DNA from: Actinoplanes sp. SE50/110
GTDB lineage: Bacteria > Actinomycetota > Actinomycetes > Mycobacteriales > Micromonosporaceae
Direction: 5' to 3'
NCBI RefSeq assembly: GCF_900119315.1
Contig: NZ_LT827010.1
Location: 5,241,001 to 5,305,000, forward strand
DNA length: 64,000 nt
Shown: piece after piece, positions 1-8,970 of the stretch
How the letters are laid out: every line of letters starts with the position of its first letter
Position numbering within the stretch: the first letter of the stretch is position 1
Program-made: the position numbers and the translations under genes
Notes under the pieces: model-generated
Told to the model about the DNA's origin: nothing
Database searches by the model: none
Seen by the model: only the letters and a program-made list of their open reading frames with translations

Positions 1-1
1 G

Positions 2-2752
2 AAGAGCGCGGCGGACGAGGTCAACGCGTCCGCCAAGCGGTTCGAGGGGCTCGCCAGCGACGCGCGGACGAAGGCGGCCGACGCCAACAAGTGGATCAAT
101 GAGCGCAACACGATGGAGTTGAGCCGGACCGCGCACGCGGCCGACGCCATCGCGAAGAAGGGCACGGCGGAGGGCGACTACGCCGCCGAGCAGGTAAAGA
201 TCATCGACGCGCAGCTGCCCGGGATCCGCGACGCCGAGACGCGTTCGCGGCAGGCGGCGAACAGCGCCGCGGCGGCGGCCGACGCGGCGGCCGTGGCGGC
301 ACAGCGTGCCGCGGCGGCGGCCGACGCCGCGCGGGCCGAGGCCGACGCGGCCGCGGCGGCGGCCGCGGGCGCCCGCAAGGACGCTCTGGCCGCGGCGGCG
401 GCGGCGAACAAGGCGATCGGCGACGCGCAGCGGGCCAACGAATACGCGCGGCAGGCGGTGAACGTGGCGCGGGCCGCGATCAACCAGGCCACCGCGGCGA
501 AGTCGAACGCCGAGCTGACCAGGTCGTCGGCGGACGCGTCGGCCCAGGAGGCCGGGATCGCGTCGTTCCAGAGCCGGATCGCCGGCCGGGCCGCGCTCAA
601 CGCCCGTGTCTCGGCGCTCGCCCTGGCCGATCCGGCCGCGTCGGCGATCGACGTGGCCTCGGCGTACGCACCGACCGACAACGACGCGGCGATGGCCGTC
701 GACATCGCGAACAACGCGATGCTGATCGGCACCGAGCAGAGCGCCCAGGCCGAGCAGCACGCCGTCGACGCGGACGCCGCGGCCCAGCACGCGGCGGAGA
801 TGGCGGAGAAGGCCCAGGAGCAGATCAAACCGGCCTACCAGGCGGCACAGAAGGCGGCCGCCGAGGCGGCCCGGGCGGTCAAGGCGTCCAAGGTGGCCAT
901 CGACGCGGCGATCGGCGCGGCCAAGGAGGCCAACGCCGCGATCAAGGCGGTCAGCTCGGCCACCGAGGCGGCACGGGTGGCCGCGTCGTACGCGCAGGGC
1001 GCCGAGCGGATGGCCGTCGAGGCCGGGCACGACGCCGGGGTCGCGCGGCAGGCCGCCAACAACGCCCGCAGCTACGCGAACACCGCTGACAAGGCCGCGG
1101 ACAACGTCCAGAAGATCGCCAAGCAGGTGGACGCGGCGGCCAAGTCGGGCAAGCTGGTCGCCGACTCGATGAAGTCGGTCGCCAAGGAGATGACCACCCT
1201 CGCGCAGAACCTGACCGGCGCGGTGGACCAGGTCGCGCAGCTGCGGGACGCCGAGAAGCGGGCCCGGCAGACGTCCTGGATCAAGACCTGGCAGGACCAG
1301 GCCGACAAGTTCATCGACAAGATGTTCGACGACCCGTCGGTGCGTGACTACCTCAAGGGGATCACCCAGGGCGCGATCGGCACCCTCGGCGGGGTGTGGC
1401 TGGCCGGGCTGTGCGCCTTCGGCCCCGGCGGCAACTCCCCCGGCAACACGCCGGACTCCGAGGAAGCCTGCGACATGCTGGTCGACGGCATCAAGCAGAC
1501 GATCCAGAACCCGGGCTCGCTGATCCACCTGGAGGAGTGGAAGAACGGCGAGTACGCCAAGTTCTTCGGCCTCTGGACGTTCGACATCGGCTCGCTGGCG
1601 ATCGGCAAGATCGGCAAGGCGGCGCAGGGCATCAAGCTGCTCGAGGACGGCATCCCGGCGGCCATCGCCAAGCTGCTCGACGGCGAGCTGCTGGCCGGCA
1701 TCAAGACGTTCGGCACCGAGGCGATGGACGCGGCGCTCAAGAAGCTCGGCGCGATCAAGCTCGGCAAGCTGATCGAGATCGCCGTCGACTTCCCGAACAA
1801 GTTGAAGTTCAGCAACATCGAGCTCAACCTGATGAAGATCGTCATCGACAAGCGGGGCTTCCCCGCCGTCGAGGATCTCGTCAAGAATCTGCCCGAGGGC
1901 AAGAACCTGATCGAAGAGCTGGAGAACCTGCTCGAGATCTGCAAGCGGGACAGCTTCGCCCCGGAGACCCGGGTGCTGCTCGCCGATGGCACGACCCGGC
2001 CGATCCGGGACGTCCGCACCGGCGACCGGGTGCTGGCCACCGACCCGCTGACCGGGCGGACCGCCGGTCGCACGGTCACCGACCTGCACCTCAACCTGGA
2101 CACCGACCTGGCCGACGTCTCGGTCGCCACGGGCGGGGAGCTGCGCACCACGCAGCACCACCCGTTCTGGGCGGCCGGCTCACACCGGTGGACCCTGGCC
2201 GGTGACCTGGCCGCGGGTGACACGCTGCGCACCCCGGCGGGCGGCACCGTGCCGGTCACCGGCGTGCAGCGGTACGACGGGTCCCGGTGGATGTACAACC
2301 TGACCGTCGCCGACCTGCACACGTTCTACGTGCTCGCCGGTCGTACGCCGGTCCTGGTGCACAACTGCGGGGAGTTCGACGACGAGACCGGCGGCCTCAC
2401 CGACGCGGCGATGGATCGGCTGGAGAAGGCCTACGGCAACGAGGTGGCCGCCGGCGTCGACCACATGGTGGAGCGGATGCACGACGGCACGCCGAGCGCC
2501 GCGGACCACGACATCCCGGGCCTCGGCCACGATCCCGATAAGATCGGCCAGTACCTGAAGGGCTGGGTCGGCAAGATGACGCACAAGGACACCCAGACGG
2601 GGGCCAAGGTCGCCTTCGACCCGAGCCGTGGCGGGGTGCTGATCGTGGACGTGGGCTACCGCATCCACGCCTACAAGTACGCCGCGGACGTCTTCGACAC
2701 GGTGAAGAACAACAAAGGTGGACCGAGATACGTGCCGCTCAATGTCTCGTAA
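2..2752 (+). CDS. Polymorphic toxin, C-terminal part: Ala-rich stalk, Hint domain, toxin tip
   Basis: The reading frame is already open at base 2, so the N-terminus lies upstream of the window; the ATG at 113 is internal. The first 330 or so visible codons are a repetitive Ala/Lys/Asp/Glu coiled coil. A hydrophobic Gly-rich segment follows near 1360-1430. A Hint (intein-like autoprocessing) domain spans about 1952-2368: it starts SFAPETRVLLADGTTRPI, carries TTQHHPFW, and ends VLVHNC. The last 127 residues (2369-2749) have a different composition and form the exchangeable tip, probably the toxic domain, which I could not assign to a family. In this class, known from actinobacteria, Hint releases the C-terminal toxin after export. 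A cognate immunity gene overlaps the 3' end by 11 bases. Architecture is certain; toxicity is inferred. Confidence 0.85.
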   Translation, partial: KSAADEVNASAKRFEGLASDARTKAADANKWINERNTMELSRTAHAADAIAKKGTAEGDYAAEQVKIIDAQLPGIRDAETRSRQAANSAAAAADAAAVAAQRAAAAADAARAEADAAAAAAAGARKDALAAAAAANKAIGDAQRANEYARQAVNVARAAINQATAAKSNAELTRSSADASAQEAGIASFQSRIAGRAALNARVSALALADPAASAIDVASAYAPTDNDAAMAVDIANNAMLIGTEQSAQAEQHAVDADAAAQHAAEMAEKAQEQIKPAYQAAQKAAAEAARAVKASKVAIDAAIGAAKEANAAIKAVSSATEAARVAASYAQGAERMAVEAGHDAGVARQAANNARSYANTADKAADNVQKIAKQVDAAAKSGKLVADSMKSVAKEMTTLAQNLTGAVDQVAQLRDAEKRARQTSWIKTWQDQADKFIDKMFDDPSVRDYLKGITQGAIGTLGGVWLAGLCAFGPGGNSPGNTPDSEEACDMLVDGIKQTIQNPGSLIHLEEWKNGEYAKFFGLWTFDIGSLAIGKIGKAAQGIKLLEDGIPAAIAKLLDGELLAGIKTFGTEAMDAALKKLGAIKLGKLIEIAVDFPNKLKFSNIELNLMKIVIDKRGFPAVEDLVKNLPEGKNLIEELENLLEICKRDSFAPETRVLLADGTTRPIRDVRTGDRVLATDPLTGRTAGRTVTDLHLNLDTDLADVSVATGGELRTTQHHPFWAAGSHRWTLAGDLAAGDTLRTPAGGTVPVTGVQRYDGSRWMYNLTVADLHTFYVLAGRTPVLVHNCGEFDDETGGLTDAAMDRLEKAYGNEVAAGVDHMVERMHDGTPSAADHDIPGLGHDPDKIGQYLKGWVGKMTHKDTQTGAKVAFDPSRGGVLIVDVGYRIHAYKYAADVFDTVKNNKGGPRYVPLNVS

Positions 2753-3116
2753 GGTCAGGCTGACCGCGAGGGACGGCGCGTACGTCGTCGCCCTCGCGGT
2801 GTTCGAGACGAACCTCGTCCGGGAGGCCCTGCGGGTGATCACCCAGCTGCAGATCTCCCCGGACCGGATGCTGGTCCAGTTCGGTTTCGCGAAAGCGGAG
2901 CTCGCCGAGCTGGCCGAGCGTCTGACCCCGGCGGTGACCACCGGCGCCGAGCTGGCGGTCACCCACCGGGAACTGCGCATGATCTACCTGGTGCTCCGCC
3001 AGGTGCCGGAGATGTTCGGCACCGAGGAGGACTTCCACCTGCGGCTCGGTTTCTACACCGAGCAGGCCCGCGGGCTGGCCGCGGCGTTGCTGGCCGCGGT
3101 CGACCGGACCGCCTGA
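2742..3116 (+). CDS. Probable immunity protein for the upstream toxin
   Basis: 124 aa, mostly predicted helical, with no signal peptide and no family that I recognise. The ATG at 2742 overlaps the toxin stop codon by 11 bases in another frame, which implies translational coupling. A GTG at 2718 would add eight residues in the same frame, but it lies deeper inside the toxin gene. Location directly 3' of a Hint-toxin tip, small size and cytoplasmic character are the standard marks of an immunity gene; the assignment rests on position only. Transcription probably ends at the hairpin just downstream. Confidence 0.6.
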   Translation: MSRKVRLTARDGAYVVALAVFETNLVREALRVITQLQISPDRMLVQFGFAKAELAELAERLTPAVTTGAELAVTHRELRMIYLVLRQVPEMFGTEEDFHLRLGFYTEQARGLAAALLAAVDRTA

Positions 3117-3120
3117 GCAC

Positions 3121-3159
3121 CCGGGGCTTCGCGCCGACACTGTCGGCGCGAAGCCCCGG
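3121..3159. terminator. 18-bp perfect hairpin, bidirectional terminator
   Basis: Arms 3121-3138 and 3142-3159 are perfectly complementary around the 3-base loop ACT. It sits between the convergent immunity gene and the ATPase gene, 4 bases past one stop and 6 from the other, so it probably serves both. There is no U-tract, as usual in GC-rich actinomycetes. Confidence 0.8.
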
Positions 3160-3165
3160 TCCCGG

Positions 3166-4260
3166 TCAGAGGCCCTCGGCGATGGCCGCGGTGGCCCGCA
3201 GCCACGCCGCGTGGCTGGCCGGCGAGAGCGCGTCGTAGGCGATCGGCCCGCCACCGATCAGTGCCGGGTCGTACGGCACGTCGACGACCGCCCGGGTGAG
3301 CTGGCCGAAATGCCGGTGCAGGCGGGCCCGCAGCGCCCGGTCGGCGACCGCGGCCGGGTCGGCGAGCACGGTGACCGCGTTCGCGACCAGGGCGCCGCGG
3401 CCGGACGTGTTCAGCGCGTCGGCCATCCATGCCGCGCTCTGTGCGGTGTCCTCGCGCACCGTGGAGACGATCACCAGCTGGTCGGCCTCGGCGACCGCGG
3501 CCTCCCAGTTGCTCGCCCGCATGTTGTTGCCGGTGTCGACCACCATCACCCGGTAGAAGCGGCTCAGCGTCCGGTGCAGATTCCTGAACGCCGTCGCGTC
3601 GATGCTGGCCGAGGACTCCGCGTCCTCGTCGGAGGCGAGCACGTCGAACTGCGCGTCCCCCTGCGACCGGACGTAGTTGTCCAGGTCACCCACCCGGGCG
3701 CTGCGCACGTCGGCGAACCGGTCCAGATCCCGCAGCAGGTCCACCGCGGTGTTGGTGTGCCGGGCCGGATTGGCCCGCCAGCCCATCGTCCCGCGGGTCT
3801 CGTTGTTGTCCCAGCCCAGCACGTACCCGCCGCGGTGGATGCCGAGCGTGCGGGCGATCATCAGGGTGGTGGTGGTCTTGATCGCCCCGCCCTTCGGGTT
3901 GACGACCACCACCGTTTTCGGCCCGTCCAGGCTGCGCTGCACCGCCGCGACCGCGGCGCGGTGCGCCAACTCGGCCGGGCCGGGCGCCAGCGAGATCACC
4001 CCGCCGGAGGCGCGGCGCACCATGGCCCGCCAGCCGGTCCGCGCCGGCCCGGTCGGCGGGGCCGGCCGGTCCGCCAGCAGGTCGTCGAGGGTGGGCGGAG
4101 CGATCCGGGCCGGGGCCGGCGGCGCGGCGGCCGGCACGACCGCACCCCGGTTGACCAGGGAGGCGGGCGGCGGCGGCAACGAGGACCAGGGGCCGGCGGC
4201 CGGCCCCGCGGCTCCGGTGTCCTCCACCCAGGCCGGGAAACCCCCGTTGTCCGATGACAT
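3166..4260 (-). CDS. MinD/ParA-like ATPase, EspI-like
   Basis: 364 aa. A Pro/Ala-rich disordered N-terminus (about 1-75) precedes a basic stretch, then a deviant Walker A motif, KGGAIKTT, at residues 123-130, and VMVVDTGNN as the Walker B region. This is the SIMIBI MinD/ParA fold. The Pro-rich leader plus GWRAMVRRASGG before the ATPase core resembles the EspI-type ATPases linked to type VII (ESX) secretion in actinobacteria. Start: ATG at 4260 preceded by AGGAGG with correct spacing. It is convergent with the toxin-immunity pair; a role in toxin export is possible but nothing else of an ESX locus is visible here. Confidence 0.75.
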   Translation of the reverse strand: MSSDNGGFPAWVEDTGAAGPAAGPWSSLPPPPASLVNRGAVVPAAAPPAPARIAPPTLDDLLADRPAPPTGPARTGWRAMVRRASGGVISLAPGPAELAHRAAVAAVQRSLDGPKTVVVVNPKGGAIKTTTTLMIARTLGIHRGGYVLGWDNNETRGTMGWRANPARHTNTAVDLLRDLDRFADVRSARVGDLDNYVRSQGDAQFDVLASDEDAESSASIDATAFRNLHRTLSRFYRVMVVDTGNNMRASNWEAAVAEADQLVIVSTVREDTAQSAAWMADALNTSGRGALVANAVTVLADPAAVADRALRARLHRHFGQLTRAVVDVPYDPALIGGGPIAYDALSPASHAAWLRATAAIAEGL

Positions 4261-4395
4261 GTTCGCCTCCTGTAGTGCCTCTGGCTCGGCGATACCCGCT
4301 GTCCTCTATCAATATCAAGGCGACCGCGCGAAGAGAAACCGGTCGGCACCCGATCGACACCACGTTCCGCGACCCGGGCCGCCGAACTGGTGGAC

Positions 4396-4527
4396 ATGCA
4401 TCTCGAAACCGCTGACTTCGTCGCTCCGGTCCTGGCCGGTCTGGCCGGCATGCTGGGTGTCTACGGCGCCGAGGACGTCCTGGGCCGGCTCCGGCGCCGC
4501 GGCTGGTGCCCGCGCCGCTGGCGTTGA
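4396..4527 (+). CDS. Possible 43-aa small protein
   Basis: Lies in the 340-base stretch between the ATPase gene and the SDR gene (4261-4600). It would encode a short Ala/Gly/Leu-rich hydrophobic segment followed by an Arg-rich tail (RLRRRGWCPRRWR), which could be a single-span membrane peptide. GGTGG lies only 2-3 bases before the ATG, so ribosome binding is doubtful. Apart from it the gap holds the ATPase promoter side and the SDR leader, with nothing else that I recognise. Confidence 0.2.
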   Translation: MHLETADFVAPVLAGLAGMLGVYGAEDVLGRLRRRGWCPRRWR

Positions 4528-4600
4528 TCGCCGCCCGCTGGTCGATCCGCCCCGATTCCGGATAAGAGTGGAGGTGACCATCGGAGAAAGGATCACCTGG

Positions 4601-5425
4601 ATGTCCAGGACGTGGTTCATCACCGGCACCTCCCGCGGCTTCGGCCGGGAGTGGGCCGAAGCCGCCCTCGACCGCGGTGACCGGGTCGCCGCGACCGCCC
4701 GGGACGTGTCGTCGCTCGACGACCTCGCCGCCGGGTACGGCGACCGGATCCTGCCGCTGGCGCTCGACGTCACCGACCGCGAGGCCGCCCTCGCCGCGCT
4801 GGCCCGGGCCGCCGGGCACTTCGGCCGGCTCGACGTGATCGTCAACAACGCCGGGTACGGCCAGTTCGGCATGATCGAGGAGATCAGCGAGCAGGAGGCC
4901 CGCGCGCAGTTCGAGACCAACGTCTTCGGCGCGCTGTGGATCACCCAGGGTGCTCTGCCGTATCTGCGGGCGGCCGGCGGCGGCAACATCATCCAGGTGT
5001 CGTCGATCGGCGGCATCTCCGCGTTCCCCAACATCGGCATCTACAACGCCTCCAAATGGGCGCTCGAAGGCTTCAGCCAGGCGCTCGCGCAGGAGGTCGC
5101 CGCCTTCGGGATCAAGGTGACCCTGGTCGAGCCGGGCGCGTTCGGCACCGACTGGGGCGGCTCCTCCGCCCGGCACGCCACCGCACTACCGGAGTACGAG
5201 AGTGTCCGCGCGCAGGCCGCCGAGGCGCGCAGGGGTCGGGCCGGCAACCCGGGCGACCCGGAGGCCACCCGGTCGGCGATCCTCAAGGTGGTCGACGCCG
5301 AGAACCCGCCGCTGCGCGTCTTCTTCGGCAACGCGGCGCTGGCCATCGCGACCGCCGACTACGAGTCCCGGCTCGCCGAATGGCAGCGGTGGCAGCCGGT
5401 CTCGATCGAGGCACAGGGCGCCTGA
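4601..5425 (+). CDS. Short-chain dehydrogenase/reductase (classical SDR)
   Basis: 274 aa, Rossmann-fold NAD(P)-dependent oxidoreductase. Visible motifs: cofactor glycine motif TGTSRGFG (8-15), NNAG (82-85), catalytic Ser about 135, Tyr148 and Lys152 in YNASK. Start ATG 4601 has GGAGAAAGGA upstream; longer frames reaching upstream lack a ribosome site. The Arg after TGTS suggests NADP(H) preference (inference). The C-terminal part resembles ketoreductase-like SDRs with a long tail. It stands alone between unrelated genes, so the substrate cannot be named. Confidence 0.9.
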   Translation: MSRTWFITGTSRGFGREWAEAALDRGDRVAATARDVSSLDDLAAGYGDRILPLALDVTDREAALAALARAAGHFGRLDVIVNNAGYGQFGMIEEISEQEARAQFETNVFGALWITQGALPYLRAAGGGNIIQVSSIGGISAFPNIGIYNASKWALEGFSQALAQEVAAFGIKVTLVEPGAFGTDWGGSSARHATALPEYESVRAQAAEARRGRAGNPGDPEATRSAILKVVDAENPPLRVFFGNAALAIATADYESRLAEWQRWQPVSIEAQGA

Positions 5426-5583
5426 CGGCAGCGTCGCCGGCCCGGACCTCCGGTCGGTGCGTGGTCCCGATCTCCCGACCGCTGGTGGCTCGCGCCGATG
5501 GTGGCCTTCGCTGCACTCAGGTGGCCCCGACCGATGCCGATCATTGCCAGGTCAGGTGACGGAGCGAGGGCGGGAGCGGAGAC

Positions 5584-7866
5584 GTGCGCGGTCTGCGGGC
5601 GTACGCGTGGTGTGGCTGGCTGGGAGTCGTGGCCTGCATCATGCTGCTCAGCCCGCCCCTGGGCGAGGCCGGTCGGGAATTCGCCTACGCCGGGGTCGGT
5701 CTCGGTTCGGCGATGTGCGTCCTCGCCGGCATCCGGCTGCGCCGGGCCGCGCGCCCGCGCGCCTGGCTGCTGCTGGCCGCGGGGCTGAGCTGCGGGGGCG
5801 CAGCGAACGCGATCTGGGCCGTCGAGCTCAGCCTGCGGTCGGCTCCACCGCGCTTCTCTGTGGTCGATGTGCTCTATTTCGCGATGTATCCGCTGCTCGC
5901 GGCCGGTCTGGCGGCGCTTCCGGAGCGCTCGCCGGAAGGCTCCCGGTGGATCGGGGTTTCCGAGGCGGGCATCGCCGCGTGCACCAGCGCCACCCTGGGA
6001 TGGCTCTTCGTCTACGACCCGTACGTGCTGGACCGGCCGGAAGCGGTCGTCAGCGCCAACGCCTTCGCCTACCCCATCCTCGACGTCCTGCTGGTGGCCG
6101 TCGCCGTACGCCTGCTCGTCGCGGCGCGCCGGCTGCGGCCGGCGCACGTGGCGCTGGTGGCGATGACGCTGCTGATGATCGTCGCGGACGCCTCGTACGT
6201 CGTGTCGGTGGTTGTCGGTGGCGCCTGGTCGGGTTCGCCGTGCAGCTCGCTCTGCTGGCTGGCCGCCTTCGCGCTGCCGGGCGTGGCGGCGCTGCATCCG
6301 GCGGTGTCCGGCCGTGGGGCGAGCATCAGCGTGCGGGCCGGCGGCTGGCACGCCACCGCGCTGCAGGCGGTACTGGTGCTGATCGGCCCGGCCGCGACCG
6401 GATACGCCCTGATCCTGGACTCCCGGGAAGGCCACCTGACCGTTTACGACTTCATCGTGCCGGTCGCCGCCACCGTCGTCATCTCGCTGCTGCTCGTGGT
6501 CCGGATGGGCAACGGGCAGCGGCAGCTGCAGCGGCATGCCGAGAAGCTGGGCACCGCGCTCGCCGAGCAGGCCGCGCTGCAGCGGTCGCTGCGGCACGTG
6601 AACGAGCACGACGCGCTCACCGGCCTGCCGAACCGCCGTAGGCTGCAGAACCTGATCACGTCCGGTACGCCGTACGGTCTGCTCCTGCTCGACCTGGACG
6701 GCTTCCAGAACGTCAACGACCGGCTCGGGCACTCGGCCGGCGACGACCTCCTGCGCGTGATCGCCGACCGGCTGGGTGCCGGGCTCGCCGACGCCGACGT
6801 GCTGGCGCGCACCGGCGGCGACGAGTTCGCGGTGCTGGTACCCGGCGCCGCGCCGGCGACGGTCACGGCGCGCGCCGAAGCCCTGCTCGCGACGCTGCGG
6901 GAACCGGTCACGATCCACGGCCACGTGCTGTACGTGACGGCGAGCATCGGGGTGCGGCTGCCCGAGCCGACGGCCGATCCGGCGCACCTGCTGGACGACG
7001 CCGACCTCGCGCTGTACGCCGCGAAGGCGGCCGGCAAGGACTGCGCGGTCTGGTACGACGCCGGCCTGCGCGACCGGCAGACCGAGCGGCTGCGCACCGT
7101 GGAACGGCTGCGCGGCGCTCTGCGAAACGACGAGCTAGCCGTGTTCTACCAGCCGATCGTCGACCTGCTCAGCTCTCGCACGGTGGCCGCGGAGGCCCTG
7201 GTGCGCTGGTTGCCACCGGGCGAGGACCCGATCGGCCCGGACCTGTTCATCCCCGCGGCCGAGGACAGCGGGCTGATCGTGCCGCTCGGCGAGTGGGTGC
7301 TGCGTCGCGCCTGCGCCGACGCGGTCGACTGGCACCGGCGCGACGGCATCACCATCGCCGTCAACGTGTCGCCCCGGCAACTGCACGACCCCGAGTTCAC
7401 CGCCAAGGTCAGACGATGTCTGGCCGAGACCGGCCTGCCCGCGGGTGCGCTCACCCTGGAGATCACCGAAGGCATCCTGGTCGGCGGGGGCACCCAGAAG
7501 AGCCAGGCACTGGCCCACCTGGACGCGCTGCGCGGTGACGGGGTGCGCATCGCGATCGACGACTTCGGGACCGGTTACTCGTCGCTGGCGTACCTGCGCG
7601 ACCTGCCCATCGATGTTCTCAAGATCGACCGATCGCTGATGCCCTCCGACGACACCGACACCCGCCGGACCGCGCTGGTGCGGGCCGTCGTGGACCTGGC
7701 CCGCGGTCTGGAGCTCACCACGGTCGCCGAGGGTGTCGAGACCGCCTTCCAGGCCGGGCTGCTGGTCGGCCTCGGCTGCGAGCGCGGCCAGGGGTACCAC
7801 TTCGCCCGGCCGATGCCCGGCACCGCTTTCTCACCACGCCAGGAGCCGGTACCGCAGGCGGGGTGA
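5584..7866 (+). CDS. Membrane GGDEF-EAL protein (cyclic di-GMP turnover)
   Basis: 760 aa. Residues 1-310 hold about nine hydrophobic segments, forming a membrane sensor of unknown ligand. A short coiled linker leads to a GGDEF domain (HDALTGLPNR at 342, intact GGDEF at 411-415) and an EAL domain (EAL at 538-540, DDFGTG at 660-665, AEGVET near the end). Both active sites look intact, so it may make or hydrolyse cyclic di-GMP, or use one domain for regulation. The inhibitory RxxD site upstream of GGDEF is absent, which suggests no product inhibition. GTG start at 5584 with AGCGGAG upstream. Single gene, no partner nearby. Confidence 0.9.
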   Translation: MRGLRAYAWCGWLGVVACIMLLSPPLGEAGREFAYAGVGLGSAMCVLAGIRLRRAARPRAWLLLAAGLSCGGAANAIWAVELSLRSAPPRFSVVDVLYFAMYPLLAAGLAALPERSPEGSRWIGVSEAGIAACTSATLGWLFVYDPYVLDRPEAVVSANAFAYPILDVLLVAVAVRLLVAARRLRPAHVALVAMTLLMIVADASYVVSVVVGGAWSGSPCSSLCWLAAFALPGVAALHPAVSGRGASISVRAGGWHATALQAVLVLIGPAATGYALILDSREGHLTVYDFIVPVAATVVISLLLVVRMGNGQRQLQRHAEKLGTALAEQAALQRSLRHVNEHDALTGLPNRRRLQNLITSGTPYGLLLLDLDGFQNVNDRLGHSAGDDLLRVIADRLGAGLADADVLARTGGDEFAVLVPGAAPATVTARAEALLATLREPVTIHGHVLYVTASIGVRLPEPTADPAHLLDDADLALYAAKAAGKDCAVWYDAGLRDRQTERLRTVERLRGALRNDELAVFYQPIVDLLSSRTVAAEALVRWLPPGEDPIGPDLFIPAAEDSGLIVPLGEWVLRRACADAVDWHRRDGITIAVNVSPRQLHDPEFTAKVRRCLAETGLPAGALTLEITEGILVGGGTQKSQALAHLDALRGDGVRIAIDDFGTGYSSLAYLRDLPIDVLKIDRSLMPSDDTDTRRTALVRAVVDLARGLELTTVAEGVETAFQAGLLVGLGCERGQGYHFARPMPGTAFSPRQEPVPQAG

Positions 7867-7953
7867 TGAGCGGAACCGGTCCGACGATGTTGGACGGCGC
7901 GCGACGGGGCATATAGGGACGCAGAGGCATACATCTGCGAGAGGAAGCGCACC

Positions 7954-8799
7954 ATGCAAACTCGTTCCCTCGGTGACGTGCGGGTCAGCGCGATCGGTCT
8001 CGGCGGCATGCCGATGTCGATCGAGGGCCGCCCGGACGAGGACCGATCGATCCGGACGATCCACGCCGCTCTGGACGCCGGGATCACCCTGATCGACACC
8101 GCGGACGCCTACCACATCGGCGCGGACGAGGTCGGGCACAACGAGTCGCTGATCGCCCGGGCCCTGGCCGCCTACGGCGGGGACACCTCCGGGGTCCTGG
8201 TCGCGACCAAGGGCGGACATCGGCGCCCGGGTGACGGCAGTTGGACCGTCGACGGATCGCCGGACTACCTGAAGCGGGCCTGCGAGGAGTCACTCAAGCG
8301 TCTCGGTGTCGACGCGATCGGCCTGTACCAGTTCCACCGGCCGGACCCGAAGACGCCGTACGCGGACTCGATCGGCGCGATCCGCGACCTGTTGGACGCC
8401 GGAAAGATCCGGATGGCCGGCATCTCGAACGCCGACCCGAAGCAGATCCGCGAGGCACGCGACATCCTCGGTGGCCGGCTGGTGTCGGTGCAGAACCAGT
8501 TCTCGCCCGAGTTCCGCTCGTCCGGGCCGGAGCTGGAGCTGTGCACCGAGCTGGGCATCGCCTTCCTGCCCTGGTCACCGCTGGGCGGCATCCGGGCGGC
8601 CGGCTCGCTCGGCGGCGCCTTCGCCCGGGTCGCGGAGAAGCACGGGGTGAGCCCGCAGCGGGTCTGCCTGGCCTGGCACCTGGCCAAGTCCCCGGTGTCG
8701 ATCCCGATCCCCGGCGCCAGCCGCCCGGAGACGATCACCGACTCCGCGGCCGCGGACACCCTGGAGCTGACCCCCGAAGACCTGGCCACCCTGCCGTAG
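7954..8799 (+). CDS. Aldo/keto reductase
   Basis: 281 aa, TIM-barrel NAD(P)H-dependent oxidoreductase. The catalytic tetrad is visible: Asp48 and Tyr53 in DTADAYH, Lys86 in ATKGGH, His128 in YQFHRP. The IPIPGASRPETI stretch near the C-terminus matches the cofactor-binding region of the family. ATG 7954 follows GAGAGGAAG at proper distance. Substrate unknown. The 170 bases downstream (8800-8970) hold only GC-rich sequence with no gene that I recognise. Confidence 0.9.
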   Translation: MQTRSLGDVRVSAIGLGGMPMSIEGRPDEDRSIRTIHAALDAGITLIDTADAYHIGADEVGHNESLIARALAAYGGDTSGVLVATKGGHRRPGDGSWTVDGSPDYLKRACEESLKRLGVDAIGLYQFHRPDPKTPYADSIGAIRDLLDAGKIRMAGISNADPKQIREARDILGGRLVSVQNQFSPEFRSSGPELELCTELGIAFLPWSPLGGIRAAGSLGGAFARVAEKHGVSPQRVCLAWHLAKSPVSIPIPGASRPETITDSAAADTLELTPEDLATLP

Positions 8800-8970
8800 C
8801 GCGCACCGATCCCGCCGGCACCCGGCCCGATCGCGGCAGGACGCCGGCGTCAGGGTGTTCACCCCGCGGCACGCCCCTGGCCGACGGCACCAGCGCCCTG
8901 CCCCGGACCCGGGCCGTCGCTCGCCGAGGCCGATACGGCTCGTCGGCGGGCGGCGACCCGGTGAGCCGGC

